From Ziziphus jujuba (Eukaryota; Streptophyta; Magnoliopsida; Rosales; Rhamnaceae): a stretch of 64,000 nucleotides of DNA. A program made the position numbers and the translations under genes. The notes below the pieces were generated by a model. It had not been told where the DNA came from, ran no database searches, and was given only the letters and a program-made list of their open reading frames with translations. Location: assembly GCF_031755915.1 (NCBI RefSeq), contig NC_083387.1, positions 9,817,001 to 9,881,000 on the forward strand, given 5' to 3'. Positions 24,101-37,244 of the stretch are shown in pieces (position 1 is the stretch's first letter; every line of letters begins with the position of its first letter).

Positions 24101-25690
24101 ATTGGTAGACGTTCGTCCAGAGCGAGCTTGATCTTCGTTGCTGTCGTATTTCGAGGAGTTCTCTTTCTTTTCATTTATTTCTATTGTAATATTTCTTTCC
24201 ATCTTTTGTTGTATAACTTCCATACTTAATTGTACCCTATGATGCTCTGTATACTGTATTGGATATATTTCATTAAATACTGCATTAGTTCCCTGTTTAA
24301 TTTATAGAAGCGTTGTTTATTGTGTAATTAAATTGTAGTAAGATGAAGGAATAAGGCGGTATATATATAGAAGTGTGTTTTCAGTACAGGGAATTTGTGG
24401 TAAGTCCAACCCTTAGGGAAGGTTCTGCCGGATTTTCTGTCAGAAAGTCCAGTAGGATTTTTCTGGGATCAGAGCTTGTCTAGGGTTCCAGTGAAAAATA
24501 TTGGATGGATCCTAACAATATATCAATTGAACCTATCTTAGAAATCATATATAATTTATATGTGTATATGTACGTTGGTCCAGGTTGGTCCTTTGAGAAA
24601 AAGCAAAAACGATATCGACATTAGAAATAGCCTTAAACATGTCACCTTTAAGATGGATAATTCTATCATAAAGATACGAACCCCAAATTAAAAGTTCAGC
24701 AAGGGCATTATCATATAGTGAATAGCCACCAATGTTTTTATTTTTATTTTTATATGATTAAAGAAATGATTTTTGTTTGAACTATTTTTAGTACTTTGGA
24801 AAACAATGTAAATTCATAAAATATTCCTATTCATTTCAATATACTTCTCCTAAGTATCTCAAAATTTAAAATTTCAGTTCAAAATTCATACATGATATTA
24901 TATAGTTATAAATTGAAATTTATTGTAATAATTTTTTTAAAAAAATAAAAGCAGTTGACATTACAATATATTCATTACAAATTATAAAAACAAATGCAAA
25001 AAGTAAGGTTTTTGTTAGAATTTGATTAATCCATGAAAACTAACAAAAAATTAAAAAATTAAAAATAAAAAAATAAAAAATAAAAAAGGTAAAAAAGAAA
25101 AAAATGATGGTTTTTGAAAAAAAAATCTCCAAACGGGAGAAGAGCCGACGCTTTTAGAGAAAAACATCGGTTGTTGTATATGTTTTCAATGACGCTTTTT
25201 TAAAAAAGTATCACTAAAAACGTTTGTAATAGCCGGTGCTTTTCTGTAAAAGTGTTGGCTTTTCTCTCTTTTGGAGATAGTCTTTCATAAAACAGTCCGG
25301 ATTTCTTTGTTTTTATTTTTAATTTTTTTTTATTTTTTTGGGTAGTTTTCGCTATCACTTTGATTAATCAAATTCTAACAAGAACCTTACTTATTTTTTT
25401 GCGTTTGTTTTTATAATTTTTAATGAATTTATTGTAATGTCAACTACTTTTTTTTAAAAAAAAATTATTACAATAAATTTTAATTTATAACTATATAATA
25501 TCGTGTATGAAATTTGAATTGAAATTTTAAATTTTGAGCTATTTAGGAGAAGCATATTGACATGAATTTAAATATTTTATTAATTTACATTGTATTCAAA
25601 AGTACTAAAAATAGTTCAAACAAAATAAAAAAATACTCTTATATGAATTTGTAATTATTTTTTTAAAGGAATTTCTAGTTGCACTACCAT
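21191..25690. mobile_element. foldback (long inverted repeat) element, copy 1, interrupted by a solo LTR
   Basis: The left arm (21225-21409, resuming at 24518-25080) and the right arm (about 25290-25660) are inverted copies of each other, with a hairpin-rich centre at 25100-25290. The arms share the words CTCCTAAGTATCTCAAAATTTAAAATTTCAG and the complement. The left arm is split by the solo LTR 21410-24517. Alignment with the uninterrupted relative at 28638-30131 shows the pre-insertion arrangement. No transposase frame. Confidence 0.7.
21410..24517 (+). repeat. Ty3/gypsy solo LTR (3.1 kb)
   Basis: A single LTR from TGTAAATGG (21410; the first bases of the family terminus have diverged) to GGATCCTAACA (24517). 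No primer-binding site or internal region follows; host sequence resumes with AACCTATCTTAGAAATC, as in the empty site at 28970-28990. Flanking words (TAATA / ATATA) are compatible with a decayed 5-bp target duplication. The 126-codon minus frame at 22032-22412 is antisense LTR noise. Confidence 0.8.
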
Positions 25691-25699
25691 TTGGACTCT

Positions 25700-28506
25700 A
25701 TACAATTCCATTATTAATTTATATTTTTATCATCATTTAAAATTATTATTAAAAACATTTGTTAACTAGATCTATTTAAATAATTTATTTATACAGTCTC
25801 ATTCTTTCTCTCAAATAATGAATATAATAATTTAGAATGCACATAAATACAAATATTAATTTAGAACTCAATATATACATTGAAAAAATTTTAAAAATCC
25901 AATAATTAAATTTAGAATAAACATCACTAGATAAAATAAATAAAATCATAAATAAACTTGTATTAAAGAAATTTGGCATAAAACAAAAATAAACTCTGCA
26001 TATAAATTATAAAATTTATTGTTTAAATCAATGAAATAATCAAGGAAACATTTTAATAGATTTTAAATTTATATTTAAAATAGATAAACGAATACAATAA
26101 AATTCATGTTAAAATCTCAAAATTTAAATAAATAATATCAACATGGTAAAATAAAATTATAAAACACCAATTTAAAGTAATTAATAAAAACATGAATAAA
26201 TACATTTTAGAAAATACTAATTGTAAATAGGTGATAAAACAAGTTAAATATATTTAATTCAAATACGACTTTAAAACTTTAGGATTTAAAATTTATATCT
26301 GAAAAATAATACTTGACGCAACACACTATATACCAGTGATATCCTATGATACTTAGCGTCCCGAGCACCATATGGCGGGAGGTTAAAGAGAAAAACTTGC
26401 ATACGGTCGCTTCGGCATCCCGACAGCGCCACTGCTTAAATCGTCAACCTAGCCATGGAGGGGGGCGGCTTATGGTCAATATCAAACTTGTCTGTCCTCG
26501 GTCTAATGGCAACTCACGTGAGACATTATAACTTGCGCGCCCATCCACATACACAGTATAGAACACCAGTACTGTATGAGTACGTCTAAAACAAATAACC
26601 ATATTATTTTCAAAATAATAATTTTTTCCAAAACTCACCGTGGGAATCATACAAATTTTCAAATTCACATTCCCACATTTTTCTTTAATATCACTAGCAT
26701 AAATCCATCGATATAAATTCCATCAATTTCAAATCCATCAATGAAATCAACAATAATTTAAAATAAATATTCCTTCAATTTCTCAAATTTCAAAAGATAA
26801 TTAAATCACACGATAAACATAACAATTATAAAAAGAAATTGAAATCACAATTTCTTTTAATTTCCAAATATATTTTTGGCACCCAAACATATATTAAAAC
26901 AACATACATTGGCAATATAATTTAGATGGAAATTCTCTTAATATCAAATACATAAAACATATTTTTCAAATATCTAATTATAAAATATTCCAACAACAAA
27001 ATTTAATAATTATTAAATTAAACTTCAAATTTAAGAAAATCTTTAAAACCCAAAATTATTTATAATACACAAATAATTTAACTTCCTTTAATTTGGCATA
27101 AAATTTCAATTGGAAATTTACTAAACAATTAACACATGGAATAAAATTTCCAAATATATAATCAACACAAAGTATATACAATTTACCAACCCAAAATAAT
27201 TTTGAAGGTGGGTCACTCATCCTAAGCACGTGTATCAATCAAGATCCTTTGCAGGATCAACTCCACTACCCACACGTGCACCTAAAATACCCACAATACA
27301 CAAAACTAATTATTTTAATATTTTAATCTGGTAACTCCCAAATGGGTACCCGGGGAGCGAACACAAACGACAACCAAAATTTACGAGTAATATACCGAAT
27401 CGAAGCTTGTGAAACGAGGATTACGAATCTAGTCTTACTTTCTGGAGATCGGACCCATGGTGGCCAAAATCTTGTCGGAAAACTCTCGAATTTTAGGCCT
27501 TTGATTCTCATAATCCGTTAAGAATTGAGGAAAGTGGACACCGGATTTGGGTTCAGGGGGTCTGAATTAGTGGAAAAGGATGGGCAGTGCAATTGGAAAC
27601 TCGTCGGAAAGTCGATTTCCCGATGAGCTGCTGAGATCACCGGAACCTGTCACGGCCGGCGGCGCGTCCGATGGGCACTCTTCATGATTTTTGGTGGGAA
27701 GGTAGATCGGGGAATGGGTGACTCAAGGGGATTAGCGGTGAGGCAAACGGAGGCCGGATCAGGGAGAAATCTGGGTTTGAAGTAATCGGTGCGGCCGCAG
27801 GAAAAACCTTAGATCCGGGTGCGTCAGTGATCGGTTGGCCTTGATTTTTGGCTTGCAGGCCGATTTTCAGGTGGGCATTAGGGTGGAGTGGCGTGTGTAG
27901 GTTGAAAACGACCAGACGACGGTCAACGGTGGTGGTGGTCTCTCCTCTCTCTCTCTCTCTCTCTCTTTCTCCTTGCCTCTTTCTTTCTTTTCCCCCCCGG
28001 CCCACATGTGTTTTGGCCGAAATAAAAGCCACCCGTGGGTGATACTGTTCACTCATGGGATTGGTTTAAAACACGACATGTGGCACATACTGTTCACTCA
28101 AGTCAAAATATATTAAAATATCATGGTATTTGGAAAACTTTGTATGTCCATAACTTTCAAGCCACATGTACAAATCGAGCGTACCGCTAGTCTATGAACT
28201 CGTATCAAAGAATACTTCACAACCATGCATGAGTCAAAGCTCAATTTTGCACGAACAAAAAGTCAATTCCAACACCCTTTGGACAGTTTGGACCTCAACT
28301 TGTCTTGCTCGTAACTTTCAAACGGTAACTCCGTTTTTGATGTGCTACTAGTTTACGAACTCGGGATGATACATACTTTGAAATGATGCCTCGGTCAACA
28401 CAAAATTCCACCCGAAACAAAAGGTCAAAATCTTGACCCTCTTGGTCAATGGTCAACATCGGTCAACGTGCAAAAATTCCGACATACTTTGGGACAGGGT
28501 GTTACA
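25700..28506 (-). repeat. Ty3/gypsy LTR, minus strand, 3'-truncated
   Basis: From 28506 on the minus strand it starts TGTAACACCCTGTCCC and follows the family through the GGTGGGTCACTCA block (27209-27222) and the 'CTTTAACCTCCCGCCATATGG' block near 26370, then fades at about 25700 before the 3' terminus. No internal region adjoins its 5' end. Frames such as 27682-28056 are LTR readings, not genes. Confidence 0.75.
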
Positions 28507-28637
28507 GCACCAGCTAACTTTTCTCTATTTTTTTTGGGCTAATATAAGATTAAAGTATTTTGTTTTTCATTTTTTGTCAATAAACACACCTTCATAACTT
28601 TTTAAGATTATATTAGAGATCATGTATATATAAATAG
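28507..28637. other. short match to the end of segment A
   Basis: GCACCAGCTAACTTTTCTC followed by GGGCTAATATAAGATTAAAG matches 21138-21180 and 40530-40570. It is a third, short copy of the end of segment A, just before the second foldback element. Confidence 0.55.
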
Positions 28638-30131
28638 TATTTCTATTATTAGGTTCGACCTGATTAAAATAATATGGTCAAAAAATATGGAAATATGGAT
28701 AATCATTGAATTTCAAACTTATCATATGGATGATTCGGATGATAGACTAATTTACATGAGAACGCCTTTCCGCTCGCACCACCATACTACTTTTTAAAGA
28801 AAATTTAATTTTAATGCTTTGATAATGATTTGACATTTATATAAAAAAAATCATTACAAATTCATAAAAAAGTATTTTTTATTTTGTTAAAAACTAAATA
28901 AAAGTAAATTGCAAACTAGAAAAAAATGGCAAAAATAATCAACAATTAAAAAATAATCAGTATACATTGATATCTTAGAAATCATATATAATTTATATGT
29001 GCATATGTACGTTGATCCTTGGAGAATAAACAAAACGACATCGACATTAGAAATAGCCTCAAAAGTTCAGCAGGGGCATTATCATACAGTGAAAAGCCAC
29101 CATTTTTGTTTTTTTTTTTTTTAACATGATTAAATGATTTTTGTTTGAACTACATTTAGTATTTTGAAAAACAATGTAAATTCATAAAATATTTAATTTG
29201 ATTTCAATATGCTTCTCCTAAGTATCTCAAAATTTAAAATTTCAGTTCAAAATTCATACACAATATTATATAGTTAGAATTAAAATTTATGGTAATAATT
29301 TTAAAAAATAATAATAAAAGTAGTTGACATTACAATATGTTCATTAATGTTAGAATTTGATTAATCATGAAAATTATTAAAAAATAAAAAAACAAAAAGG
29401 GAAAAAGGCGACTATTTAAAAAAAAAACATCTTCAAAAAGAAGAAAAATCGCACTTTTATAAAAAAAGTATCTGCTGTTTTATAGGTTTTTAATGATACT
29501 TTTCAAAAAAGTATCAATAAAAATATTTATAATAGTGGATACTTTTATGTAAAACTATCGGTTTTTCTATTTTTTGATGACAGTTTTTTAAAAAATCATC
29601 TTTTTTTTTTTTTTTTTGGATAGTTTTCACTATCATTTTGCTTAATCAGATTCTAACAAAAACCTTACTTACTTTTTGCGTTTGTTTTTATAATTTTAGT
29701 GAATAAATTGTAATGTCAACTACTTTTATTTTTTTAAAAGAATTATTACCATAAATTTTAATTTATAACTATATAATATCGAGTATGAAATTTGAACTGA
29801 AATTTTAAATTTTGAGATACTTAAGGGAAGCTTATTGAAATGAATTTAAATTCTTTTCCAAAGTACTAAAAATAGTTCAAACAAAATAATAAATACTCGT
29901 ATATGAATTTGTAATGATTTTTTTTTATAAATGTCAAATCATTCTCAAAGCATGAAATTGAATTTACTTTAAAAGGTAGTATGGTGGTGCAAGCGGAAAG
30001 GTGTCCTGTTAACTATTTTTTACGTGAGTGAGTCTATCATTTGAATCGTCCGTGTGATAAATTTAAAATTCAATGGTTGATTATTATTTTATGTTTTTTG
30101 ACCATACCATTTGATCAGAACTGATAATAAA
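28638..30131. mobile_element. foldback element, copy 2 (uninterrupted, about 1.5 kb)
   Basis: The ends AGTATTTCTATTATTAGGTTC and, inverted, AGCATTTTTATTATCAGTTC are followed by long matching arms (GGTCAAAAAATATGG / CCATATTTTTTGACC type, and the GCACCACCATACTAC block at 28778 against its complement at 29975). Each arm is about 650 bp; the centre near 29400-29600 is a hairpin with the word AAAAAGTATC. No protein frame. It resembles non-autonomous long-TIR (Mutator-like) elements; the superfamily is uncertain. Confidence 0.65.
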
Positions 30132-30339
30132 AATGCTATATATATATATATATATATGTATACGATATGATTGGCAATTTTCCTTCAATTATTACTACAA
30201 GAGAAAGAATACTGCTTTTTTCCTTGTTGATAATAAACATACATGTTGTTTTCTTTTAAGTGCCACATATTTAATCCACATTTCCCTATTTTGTCATGTT
30301 TGTCAAGTTGGAACTGCCCTTTTTCTTGTTTTCTTGCTA

Positions 30340-30620
30340 CATAAACTCTGACGGTCCTTCATTTTTTTTTTTTTTTTTTTGGTTGTTTTCAATAAATTGT
30401 GACTCTTCTTTTTTGGTTAATAAATTTTGACTGGCCTTTTTTTTCTTATTTTGGTAAGTAACTAAGGTCTATGTTTTTTCTTTTTTTCTTTTTTTTTCTT
30501 TTTTTGTCAATAAATTGTGTCTGTCCTTTTTTCTTCTGTCTTTGGTGCATAAATTGTGTTAATAAATTTTGACTGTCCTTTCTTTCTTGTTTTGTGACTA
30601 AATTGTGACTGTACTTATAT
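30340..30620 (+). repeat. imperfect minisatellite
   Basis: Five or six degenerate repeats of the type AATAAATTGTGACTGTCC followed by a pyrimidine tract (near 30350, 30390, 30420, 30500, 30560 and 30600). T-rich and non-coding. Confidence 0.65.
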
Positions 30621-30787
30621 AAATATCCGCCTCCTGCCTAATTTGGGTATGCGAAATTTGAGTATTTTCTCTTAATATTTAAATCATAAATATGTTCGCT
30701 ATGCACGTAAATACGATAATATGTGGTACAAATGTCCCTGCATAATGCATGTTAATATTTTGTTCAATTTACTTTTGATCCGACATT

Positions 30788-32180
30788 GTAACTATATTCA
30801 TAAATATATATTAGCGTTAACTTTATTAAATCCACATATAATGTTATTATATAAAAATTTATCAAATCAACCCTCTTTTCTTTTCTTTTTTTTTTTTTTT
30901 TTTTGGGGGGAAATATAAGTTATATAAACAAAGAAAATCAAAACGGTTGCAAGAATCAAGAGGTACGTATCACATTATTTATATTTCATTTTTTTATACA
31001 GTAGTGTAATTAAGTATTTCTTTTCTAACAAAGAGCACAACTAATCTGAGAAAAAGTTTTAGCGGTTTCAACTCACATGCAATGGACCCACATGTGAGCG
31101 GAGTACTATAGGACCACTGTACAAAGTTTTTCTTATAGTTTAAAGTTTTACAAAATTTGAATTACAAATATATACCAAGAATACCAAGACTGGTAACATA
31201 GTAAAACGAAACTACTTAATTATTATATATGTGGATTCGAATATTATGGTTTGAGCCTTTGACAAGCTTTGCCATTATTTTTTATGGTTTCATGCCGCTA
31301 TGTTGTGTAATCAAACCTTTAGCCAAATACTTATAATACTATTAGAAGACATCCTTTTAATATATTAAAAAAATAATTATGGAGAAAATAATAATAATAA
31401 ATATATATATAAATAAAACGAATTTACTTATGTTTAACATTGTTTTAAACAATTCTAAATTGATATTTTTGTTAATTTCACAAATTCTCAGTTTGTAAGT
31501 AATTAGCAATCTTAATTAATCTTCAAAAGTGTTATATATATGGTTAATTTCACTTTAACCCCTTTAATTTTATATTTTTTTTCCCGAAATACATCTCTAT
31601 TTTAAAATATATATGTTGTAAAAAATAATTGACCAGTCATTAAATAAATAAAATTATAACTGTTACTTGTAAATGGGTTTGTTTGTATTATATTAAAAAG
31701 AGAAAAAGTTTTTTTTTTTTTTTATGGGATAGAAAAGAGAAAAGGTTTTAGAAATGTCATCTTGAGTAAAATGGATAAGTTAACCAATAATTTGGCTAAA
31801 TAAGGTGACAAAGTGAAACAAAAATAAAATCCAATGGAGACTATAGTAAAATTTTTCAAAAAAGGACTCAATATATATATGTATAATTTCTCTCATTGAG
31901 GCAGAATTATTATATGTGTATATATATATATATACACTAGCAAAGTCCTTAATTATTTGGTAAATTTATTTGATATCTTATGGTAAATAATAGAAATGAG
32001 CCGAGTCGAACTGAGTATTGGTAATTTTTAAACTTAGCTCTTATGATTTTAGGAGTGCCCAAGCTCAGCTCAGCTCAACGAATTCATGTAAAGCTTGAGT
32101 TTAAATCGGTTAAGCTCATTACATTATGTTAGAAACTTGAATATTCATGTTTAAAAATTTGAATATCTTAAGAACATGAT
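30788..32180 (+). repeat. 1.3-kb tandem duplication, copy 1
   Basis: Aligns with 32283-32325 plus 37245-38480. Shared landmarks: the 'TAAATATATATTAG' start, 'AGTGTAATTAA...TTTCTTTTCTAA' with a CACATGTGAG block, 'CGCTATGTTG', 'AATGGATAAGTTAACCAATAATT' and the 'GAGGCAGAATTATTA' block. Considerable divergence implies an old duplication. No gene. Confidence 0.7.
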
Positions 32181-32699
32181 TTTAGGAAGAGGATTCACAT
32201 GGCTCCATATGTACGTATGAGGTAGATTGCGACCCCTCCGTATGTACGTATAAGGTAGATTTCTCTTTTTATCTTGCTATTAAATTTATAAATATATATT
32301 AGTTTTAAATCTATTAAATTGACATCACTACGCGAAAATTGATATCTAGCGACGCTATGAAACAAACGCGTCTGAAAAAATAAAACCACAACTCTAAGGT
32401 TAACGCGTCAGTAAAAATTCAATAAATATACGACGCATCCCAAAACCGTGGATATCAAACGGTTACTAAAAATAACAACACGCGACACATCCGTTAAGAG
32501 TCGCTGAATATGCAGCTGAATAGAGTCGCCTTTAATCCTATGCATATATTTTGTCTGAATTGTATTGTTTAAATGCTAGACTCATGAAAAATGATTAACC
32601 ATCCACTTATCTATGTTTACATAATAGCAAAATTTAATTATACGAGGTTATTGTTCAATTATATAATTTTTCATGTACAGTTTATTCTTGCAAATCTCT

Positions 32700-34350
32700 T
32701 AAATAATATTCTTTTTTTTCTTTAAGATATTAGTAACAAGCGACGCACAAAAATCATTACGAGTCGCTTGTTCCCCTTTTATTTTTTATTTTTTAAATCA
32801 ACCTGATTTTCTTTAAAACTTTAAATAACCAGTGAAAATATTTAAGTAACATAACTGAACTGAATTTTTTTTTTTTTTTTAAATATAGGTAACAGGCGAC
32901 CCACAGTCTTCTTTATGTGTCGCCTGTTCTCTCTTTTTTTTTTGGGGGGTTCTTTTAATCAATCTAATGTTATTTCAACTTCAAATAACCAGTGAAAATA
33001 TTAAAGCAACATAATTGAGCTGGTTTTTTTTTTTTTTTTTAAGATATTGGTAACGGGCTATACACAAGCTTCATTGTGCATTGCCTATTTTCTTTTTTCT
33101 TTTTAATCAATTTAATTTTATTTCAACTTCAAATAATCAGTGAAAATATTTGAACAACATAACTGAGCTGATTTTTTTTTTTCCTTAAATATAGGTAACA
33201 GGCAACCCATAATCTTCTTTATGCGTTGCCTGTTCTCTTTTTTTTTTTTTTTTTATTCTTTTAATCAATCTAATTTTATTTCAAATACAAATAACTAGTG
33301 AAAATATTATAGCAACATAACTGAGTTTTTTTTTTTTTTTTTTTAAGTTTTGGTAACAAGCGACGCACAATGAGGTTATGTTGCTATAATATTTTCACTG
33401 GTTATTTGTAGTTGAAATAAAATTAGATTGACTAAAATAAGCAAAAAAAAAAAAAAAAAAAAAGAGAACATGCAACGCATGATGATGCCTATGCATCGAC
33501 TGTTACCAATATCTTAAAAAAAAAAAAAAAAAACCAACTCAGTTATGGTGCTCTAATATTTTCACTGGTTATTTGTAGTTGACATAAAATTAGATTAATT
33601 AAAAGAACAAAAAAAAGAAGAAGAAAGAAACAGGCGACGTATAATGAAGTCTATGCATCGCCTCTTACCAATATCATAAATATTGGTAACCAAAAAAAAA
33701 AAAAAAAAAACCAGCTTAGTTATATTGCTTAAATATTTTCACTGATTATTTGAAGTTAAAATAAAATTAAATTGATTAAAAAAAAAAAAAGATAACAAGC
33801 GACACGTAGTGATATTTGTGCATCGCCTGTTACCAATATCTTTAAAAAAAAAAAAAAATCAGCTCTTTTATGTTGCTAAAATATTTTCACTGTTTGTTTG
33901 AAGTTGAAAGAAAATCAGATTAATTAAAACAAAAAAAATATATATGAGAACAGGCAACGTGTAATGAAGGGTCTACATCGCTTGTTCATTTTATCTTAAA
34001 AAAATCAGCTCAAGTGTATTGCTTACATATTTTTACTGGTTATTTGAAGTTGAAAGAAACCAGATGGATTTTAAAAGTAAAAAATAAAATGCAACAGGCG
34101 ACGCATAACGAAGCGTCTACATTGCCTGTTCATATGATAAAAAAAATAATAATAAATAAAAGAAAAAATACCAGCTTAGTTTTGTTGTTTAAATATTTTC
34201 ACTAGTTATTTGAAGTTGTAAGAAAATCAGATTGATTAAAAAAAAAAAAAAAAAAAGGTACAGCCAACTCGAAATGAAACCGATGCATCACCTGTTTCCT
34301 TTAGAATTGGTCGCCTTAAATTATCTGGCAACCCATGTATCATTTAATGC
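32700..34350. repeat. CACTA left subterminal array with internal inversion
   Basis: Units of about 150-200 bp contain a poly-T or poly-A run, a GGTAACAGGCGAC...CGCCTGTT stem and the sentence AATAACCAGTGAAAATATT. Left of about 33360 the units read in one direction (poly-T, AACCAGTGAAAATATT). Right of it they read in the opposite direction (AATATTTTCACTGGTTATT, poly-A), so the array forms a large imperfect palindrome. Each unit also has its own hairpin. Confidence 0.75.
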
Positions 34351-35560
34351 GTCGCTTGTTATTTCAAAATAAAAAAAGAAAATTTAATCTATTATAAATT
34401 TTAAATTCAAATAAACTATCATTGATACCCAAAAACCTGAAAGTTCATCTCGTTGAACATACTTATGTTGAACAATTGGACTATAAGTCCTTGTTGCATT
34501 AGATCAATTTACAATTGGTATACCCTATCTCAAATTAGGTCGGGAGAGATGTGTTGTTGTGTTTCGTGTATACACATATACGTAAATAATTGAAAAGAGC
34601 ATTGATAAAGCTGTTTCCTATTTTTAGATCAATGGAATTGATGTTCATTGGAATGCTAGGTGAAAATATTTGTACATAAAATTTCAAAAAACTAATTAAA
34701 GCTTAAAAATAAATTTTAAATACTAGGGTATAAGGCGACTCTTTTAAATGCAATTGCATCACCTGTTTTTAAAATTTTGGAGATATAACAGGAACATTTA
34801 TGAGAGTTGCATATTTTGAAAACAAATGCAAATTTTAAACTCAAATAAAGTGCAAAATCCTATTTAAAGGGTGAACAAACATAAATAAAAGAACAGGCGA
34901 CATTATTTGAAGACAACGCATTATTGTTTCCTTTAGTTTGTTAAAAAAAAAAATACAATTTAAAAGACCTGCAAGTTTAAACAGAAAATAAACCGTAGTT
35001 TGAAATTTTTTTTTAAAGAATTAAAAAAAAAGAAATAGACGACTCTAAAAATGTTATTACGTCGCTTAATCCGTTGTCACGTCTAACATTTAGTGACACA
35101 GTTTATTTAAAAGGGTCTCTTGTTTTGCCATTTTCTTAAAATTATTGGTGCGTATTAAACTTTTACGAGGGCCTTTGAATACCATTTCTTTTCACAAAAT
35201 AGATGTTAGTACACTATCTAATAGATCTTAAAATTGGAAGCAATCTCAAAGAGACTTGAAGAGTGGGATATTTTGGGTTTAAGTTTCGATTTGCCTGCAT
35301 TGCTTTCTGGAAGCTTGATTTTTTTTTTTTTGTCACCTTCATGGTTAGCTTGGCTTTTTCTTTCTTTGTCTCCATAGTTTCGATGAGTTTCTTTTTTCTT
35401 TATGATTGGCAGTGACATGTGGTGGGTTGAGTTATTTTTTTTTAATTTTTTTTTTTCATTATAACCGAATGTTAGGTTCGCTGAGTTTTCTTAATCTTGC
35501 TTTTGTCGAGGTTCGCTGGGTTTTCTTAATCTTGCTTTTGTCGATAATTTGTTTGTGATA

Positions 35561-36090
35561 TTGTTTGACATTGTTCTGCTTAGATTGGTAGGGAAGTGGA
35601 TAACAAAAGATAGAACCTCAAACGATTTTGCTAAGGGGGTGAATGAATTTTTGAAATTTAGTATGGAGAATGCCAATGATTGTAATGCCATACGGTGTCC
35701 TTTCATGCGATGTGGGAATACGAAAATCCATACTATTAGGGGTATTAAAGTCCATATATATTGGAATGAGTTTGATGTCAACTATCGGCAATGGACTTGG
35801 CATGGTGAGTCATGTGCTGACAGTATGTTTATGAGATGGGGTTTACATGTGTTAATTTTAATAAAATTGGATATAAATCTGATCCATTCATCATGACTTC
35901 ACAAGTTCAACAAATATTTTATGTTGAAGATCAACTTGATTCGAGATGGTCTGTTGTTTTAATTCTACCACAACATTGTACTTTTGTTGAAGAATAATTG
36001 GTTGAAGAAGATGTTCTTGGTGATACTATGATGGCTCACAATCCATTTACCATACAATTGCCAAGTGTTGATGAAAATGATAATTAGGAT
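35561..36090 (+). pseudogene. CACTA transposase remnant (transposase-associated domain and C-terminal DUF4216-like piece)
   Basis: The frame from 35549 contains WITKDRTSNDFAKGVNEFL, then CPFMRCGNTKIHT and WTWHGES, the pattern of the N-terminal transposase-associated domain of plant En/Spm elements (zinc-binding Cys pattern, WxxHGE end). From about 35895 another frame reads QIFYVEDQLDSRWSVVL, typical of the C-terminal DUF4216 region, followed by acidic residues and stops. The central catalytic part (TNP2-type) is missing, so the element is non-autonomous. Confidence 0.75.
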
Positions 36091-36739
36091 GAATGTAAAA
36101 GTAGCTATATTCGTAATGACTGTGAGGGAATATGGATAAACAATATCTTCTAAATAAATCAGTACGTATGTCAATTAACTTATGTTTTAAGTAATATTTA
36201 TGACATTTATTATTATTCATTAAATTATTTTTTTGATCCATTTCATTATGTGTTTTCCACTTTTAATTAGGAGAAATGTGCTTCGTCAAATCTTAAGAAG
36301 GTAATATTCTACTAAATTATAAATTTAATAATGATTAATATTTTATTTATTTTGCATAAGTGTTAATAACTTTTTTAATTTTTCCATATGCAGTATGAGG
36401 GTATAATATCGTCAACAAGAGGACGTCAACTTCCATCTTAATGAGTAGGCATCCATCGAAGTTTAATTAATATTAAATTTGTTATGAAAAAATACAAAAG
36501 TTTATAAATTATGTAAAAGTATGTCAATGAGATAATATTTAATTTATTTGATAATTAATTTGTTATGCAAAAAAATTTATTTTAAATTTTTGTATTCTAA
36601 TTATTTTGGATGGAGCTAGTTTTAGTTTTTTTGTATTTTAATTATTTTTATATTTTTACTATTTTAATCACTTTTCACAAAATTAAAAAATATATAAAAT
36701 TAAAAGAAAAAAAATAGAAAAAGCGAAGCATTAATACAT

Positions 36740-37200
36740 AACAAAGTCGCCTAACATATTTGGCGACCTTTAATTTGCTATTTTTAGCGATTCATATATT
36801 TAGTGATGCTTTAAAAAAAATTGCTAATACATTTTTAGTGACAGTGTGGTAAAGCGTCGTTAAATAATGCATCGTTATAAGTAGATTGTTAGCATGCATC
36901 GCTAAAAACTCAATGATAGGCGACTCTTCTAGTGTGTCGCTAAAAACTCAAAGATAGATGACTCTTATGATACATCGCTAAAAATGCAAAGATAGACGAC
37001 TCTTATGGTGCGTCGCTAAAAATCTATCTGAGTCGCTAAAAACTCAAATCTAGGTGACTCTTATGATGCGTCGCTGAAAATTAATCTGAGTCGCTAAAAA
37101 CTCAAAAATAGGTGACTCTCATGATACATCGCTTATTGTTTTATGGCTTTAGCGATATGACGTTAAGCGATTCCGTGCGATACATCGTTATTTATTTTGT
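36740..37200. repeat. CACTA right subterminal array
   Basis: Seven or more short repeats of GTCGCTAAAAACTCAAA(G)ATAG and GGCGACTCTT/TGACTCTTATG alternate up to the right terminus. These are likely transposase-binding repeats, by analogy with En/Spm subterminal motifs. Confidence 0.75.
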
Positions 37201-37244
37201 GCGATGCATTTATTGCGTCATTTATCAATGCGATTCTAGTAGTG

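Larger units (their letters stand above)
32326..37244 (+). mobile_element. CACTA (CMC/EnSpm) transposon, 4.9 kb, deleted
   Basis: Begins CACTACGCGAAAATTG at 32326 and ends CGATTCTAGTAGTG at 37244, whose complement reads CACTACTAGAATCG. It is flanked by the 3-bp target duplication CAT (32323-32325 and 37245-37247), as expected for this superfamily. Subterminal regions are packed with repeats of GCGACGC/GCGTCGC motifs. The coding region is reduced to transposase end fragments (35561-36090). It sits in the second copy of the 1.3-kb duplication, so it inserted after that duplication. Confidence 0.9.

Noticed and set aside
32700..37200. Regularly spaced hairpin repeats considered as a CRISPR-like array or satellite
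   Set aside because: They lie inside CACTA termini with CAT target duplications in a plant genome, so they are subterminal repeats.
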